A stretch of DNA of 7,420 nt from Mariprofundaceae bacterium (lineage in GTDB: Bacteria; Pseudomonadota; Zetaproteobacteria; Mariprofundales; Mariprofundaceae): NCBI GenBank assembly GCA_030950975.1, contig JAUZQL010000351.1, forward strand, positions 1-7,420, read 5' to 3'. Under the pieces are notes generated by a model. It had not been told where the DNA came from. It ran no database searches and saw nothing but the letters and a program-made list of their open reading frames with translations. A program made the translations under genes and the position numbers. How positions within the stretch are numbered: position 1 is the first letter of the stretch; the number at the start of each line of letters is the position of its first letter. Shown here in pieces: positions 5,901 to 7,420 of the stretch.

Positions 5901-7420
5901 CATGCTTTGCATATCACATCGGATGCTCTATCAGGTGAAGCCTTGATTCAGGCTCTATTGCAAGCACCTGTGGATATGTTGTACAACGGTGGCATTGGAA
6001 CGTATGTGAAATCATCCAAGGAAAGCCATACTCAAGTACAAGACCCTGCTAACGATGCCGTACGCATTGATGCCAAGCAATTGAGGTGTGCCATTGTTTG
6101 TGAAGGGGGTAATTTAGGATTTACGCAACGTGCGCGTATCGAATATGCCGAACAAGGCGGTCTGATTCACACCGATGCCATTGATAATGCTGCGGGTGTG
6201 AATATGTCCGATCACGAAGTGAATGTGAAAATTCTTCTGACCCATCCGCATTTAAAAAATATGGGCTTAAGCAAGCGTAATCGCTTGTTACATAGCATGG
6301 GAGATCATATCAGTCAGCAATGTTTGAATGATAACCAAATTCAAGCTGAAGCACTGACATTGGCGCACATGGATGCTCAAATACACTTGCCTCGATTACT
6401 TAACCTTCGCGACACTTTATTAACATCGGGGCGTTTGGATCGACGGATTGACCCTGGATTTAATGAGAATGAACCACTGGTGTTGTTGCCTCAATTGGCA
6501 GTCATGCTCGGACATGAAAAAAATCGCATCCATGATGCTTTGGATGAAAGCGACTATGGTCGTTGGAGTCTTTTTTCACATGCTATGTTGATGCGCTATT
6601 TCCCCCCCATTCTTCAACGCCGTTATGAGCAAGAAATTCAAGAACATCCGCTACAAGCAGGCATTACCCACACTCAAATCACCAATCACATCATCAATCA
6701 CATGGGCTTGCTATCGATTCATCATATCCAATCTTTGCTCACAACACCTCCTATTGCTGATATTTGCGAAGCATTATTGATGACAGAGCAATGTTTGGCT
6801 TTGCCTGCATACCGTGAGGCGTTGAAAAACTGTAGCTTACCCATACAAGAACAGCATATTCTTCAATTGAATGTGCAAGAATCAAGCTTGCATTTTGCTG
6901 AAGAATTATTGCGTTTGTTTGATATAAAAGCGTGTACACAAACATGGTTAAAACAGCAACAACACGGCTTGCAACGCTTTATTCACCAACTGAATGGTCA
7001 ACTTGTCGATGATGATGTTGAACAGATGGTGAAGGATATTGAAATGCTATCTCATATGGCAACAGCCACATATCTTCATCATACAACACAACAATCGTTG
7101 ACTGTATGTTTAAAGGCGACACAAATAAGTTTACAAGCGTTGCCGTTTGCAGATTTGGAAGATGCTTTAAGTCAAGCGAGTTGGGGAGATAGAGAAGTTC
7201 ATTTGTTGCGTTGTGAATGGTTGAATCGCCTTACAACATTAAAATGCAAAGCGAGCCAGCAAGTTCTCTTGTTGCCGAAGACAAAACAATCTATCGAATA
7301 CGTACCTTGGCAACATCATCCGCATTGGAAAACCTTGCAAGCGTATCAACAATCGGACAAGCATGATGAAACACCCTTACAACTTATTTTATTGCTCACA
7401 CAGTTGGAATCTTTGTTGCA
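2916..7420 (+). CDS. gdhB: Large (GDH-180 type) NAD-specific glutamate dehydrogenase, 3' end beyond window
   Basis: The frame runs uninterrupted for 1,501 codons and is cut by the right edge; the family is usually about 1,600 residues. It oxidises L-glutamate to 2-oxoglutarate and ammonium with NAD+, a mainly catabolic step feeding the TCA cycle. The N-terminal half has regions resembling the family's ACT-like regulatory domains (about 65-150, 375-420 and 500-545). The catalytic region (about 700-1240) holds the family signatures RAGPVARGGIRYSDR (740-754), PTGSKGGF (778-785, with the substrate-site Lys782), DVNDPYLVVAADKG (831-844), GIGDMGGDVFGNG (911-923, nucleotide-binding), NGGIGTY (1024-1030) and DHEVNVKILL (1099-1108). 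After it comes the helical C-terminal region, including YFPPILQRRY near 1228. The start rests on AGAGGA 6 bases upstream. The N-terminal stretch is notably rich in Gln and His. Overlap with the diguanylate cyclase gene implies co-transcription and shared regulation. The family call is secure; the symbol follows Pseudomonas usage. Confidence 0.95.
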   Translation, partial: MRKIRQQLLTLIESARQQHQLHMPPARLQAALLHQAMQLLPTPHSIQAKKNTAVTAQTLSQHHLHRHLILVRCPDQAFYLDALKGYLIQHDIQPIAQQTMVLSLQCRDDVCDVELRQPQSQDPSNFMFIALHLSTTLMKDCQPLTDDMQAVLHAVELSIQDFPRMTKQLQNITEALHHSAPDHSALLQWMNDGRYLLFGMQILPLDSSDTKPIQRWGMMRQQRTLNKIIPDIGEQLQGFEDTCEEGLNWLHLNAMQHHIYSTTRVELLRIIWKNKQNISMECTLIGHFSRSARHTNASHIVGIRKTWQDLKQLPLLQQSAFYLREIRTLFDRMPKSILCSVPIQDWLIPLRQTVNLTVPTHMVVQRLRPKYGDINYLFLAMHSRRFGPNIMHHILSTLADMNLVVHNHDSFGIGPYRILFISIESSSTWPNMEHIQAQLQACIIFWKDHARSHLLEHADGLDVPHALQEIEQIPSLYQAIFSPETFLKHYQLRSHILQDGRVHLYIEANPTGIAIQILSHTAIPLGLLIDHIQAFGLTATQETDIDFGSHEQSIHISRIQCIAPDSFSIHDIARLQYALQAVLNDEADHDLLNALITITDLDIRAIAVLISLRNHVVQLMPEAGVLSLSQVMLHYPQVTASLYQMFASQHEINMDEEAISHAQESFDVAMNEVTHLSDDRWFHALASLIQASLRSNAFVRQLDEPMAIKFDTSSLDFAPRPRPFREIFVHGLHVEGVHLRAGPVARGGIRYSDRPHDFRTEVLELMSTQVVKNGQIVPTGSKGGFVIRGGEGAAFILQQYKAFIRALLCLTDNLVEQQLQAPKGIHVALNDVNDPYLVVAADKGTARFSDDANDEAQRAHYWLDDAFASGGRYGYDHKVFGITARGAWTCAAHHCHQLKQDAYQDALSIVGIGDMGGDVFGNGMLINPNIRLLAAFNHRHIFLDPNPNVEQAFAERTRLFQDVLGWDAYQKDAISKGGGVFERNAKSILISPEVQHALHITSDALSGEALIQALLQAPVDMLYNGGIGTYVKSSKESHTQVQDPANDAVRIDAKQLRCAIVCEGGNLGFTQRARIEYAEQGGLIHTDAIDNAAGVNMSDHEVNVKILLTHPHLKNMGLSKRNRLLHSMGDHISQQCLNDNQIQAEALTLAHMDAQIHLPRLLNLRDTLLTSGRLDRRIDPGFNENEPLVLLPQLAVMLGHEKNRIHDALDESDYGRWSLFSHAMLMRYFPPILQRRYEQEIQEHPLQAGITHTQITNHIINHMGLLSIHHIQSLLTTPPIADICEALLMTEQCLALPAYREALKNCSLPIQEQHILQLNVQESSLHFAEELLRLFDIKACTQTWLKQQQHGLQRFIHQLNGQLVDDDVEQMVKDIEMLSHMATATYLHHTTQQSLTVCLKATQISLQALPFADLEDALSQASWGDREVHLLRCEWLNRLTTLKCKASQQVLLLPKTKQSIEYVPWQHHPHWKTLQAYQQSDKHDETPLQLILLLTQLESLL

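Noticed and set aside
6602..6608. Possible frameshift at the C7 run
   Set aside because: Translation before and after the run fits the same family in the same frame, so the gene is not broken here.
6751..6945. Minus-strand 64-codon open frame
   Set aside because: It is antisense to the C-terminal region of the glutamate dehydrogenase, with no supporting motif.
1..7420. Search by eye for CRISPR repeats, tRNA genes, insertion sequence ends, terminators and riboswitch-like leaders
   Set aside because: No regularly spaced repeats, cloverleaf, transposase or terminal inverted repeats were seen. There is almost no non-coding space outside 1295-1458, and no GC-rich hairpin plus T-run was found there.

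Overview
The window has four protein-coding genes on two divergent arms and no visible RNA genes, insertion sequences, CRISPR arrays or phage functions. Base composition is moderately AT-rich by eye. The proteins (short FtsY, hemerythrin-PAS-GGDEF protein, the roughly 1,600-residue class of NAD-glutamate dehydrogenase, a SthA-type dimerisation domain) point to a Gram-negative proteobacterium. A gamma- or zetaproteobacterium-like host fits, but this is a weak inference because no rRNA or marker-gene comparison was possible.

Left arm (minus strand, read right to left from 1294): ftsY, the signal recognition particle receptor GTPase. It is followed after 22 bases by a small open frame that runs off the left edge. 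That frame encodes only the C-terminal dimerisation (interface) domain of a SthA/dihydrolipoamide-dehydrogenase-type flavoprotein. It has its own Shine-Dalgarno, ATG and an in-frame stop just upstream, so the FAD- and NAD-binding parts are absent from the expected place. This is the oddest item in the window.

Middle (1295-1458): a 164-base divergent intergenic region with a plausible sigma-70 promoter for ftsY and a weaker extended -10 candidate for the right arm.

Right arm (plus strand): a cytosolic diguanylate cyclase with an N-terminal bacteriohemerythrin domain (all seven di-iron ligands present), a PAS domain and an intact GGDEF domain with an RxxD inhibitory site. Its stop codon overlaps by 13 bases the start of a very large NAD-dependent glutamate dehydrogenase gene, which stays open for 1,501 codons to the right edge and is cut there. 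The overlap makes these two genes an apparent translationally coupled pair. It places an oxygen/redox-responsive c-di-GMP synthase in the same transcript as the enzyme that feeds glutamate carbon into the TCA cycle and makes NADH. A functional link between them is inference.
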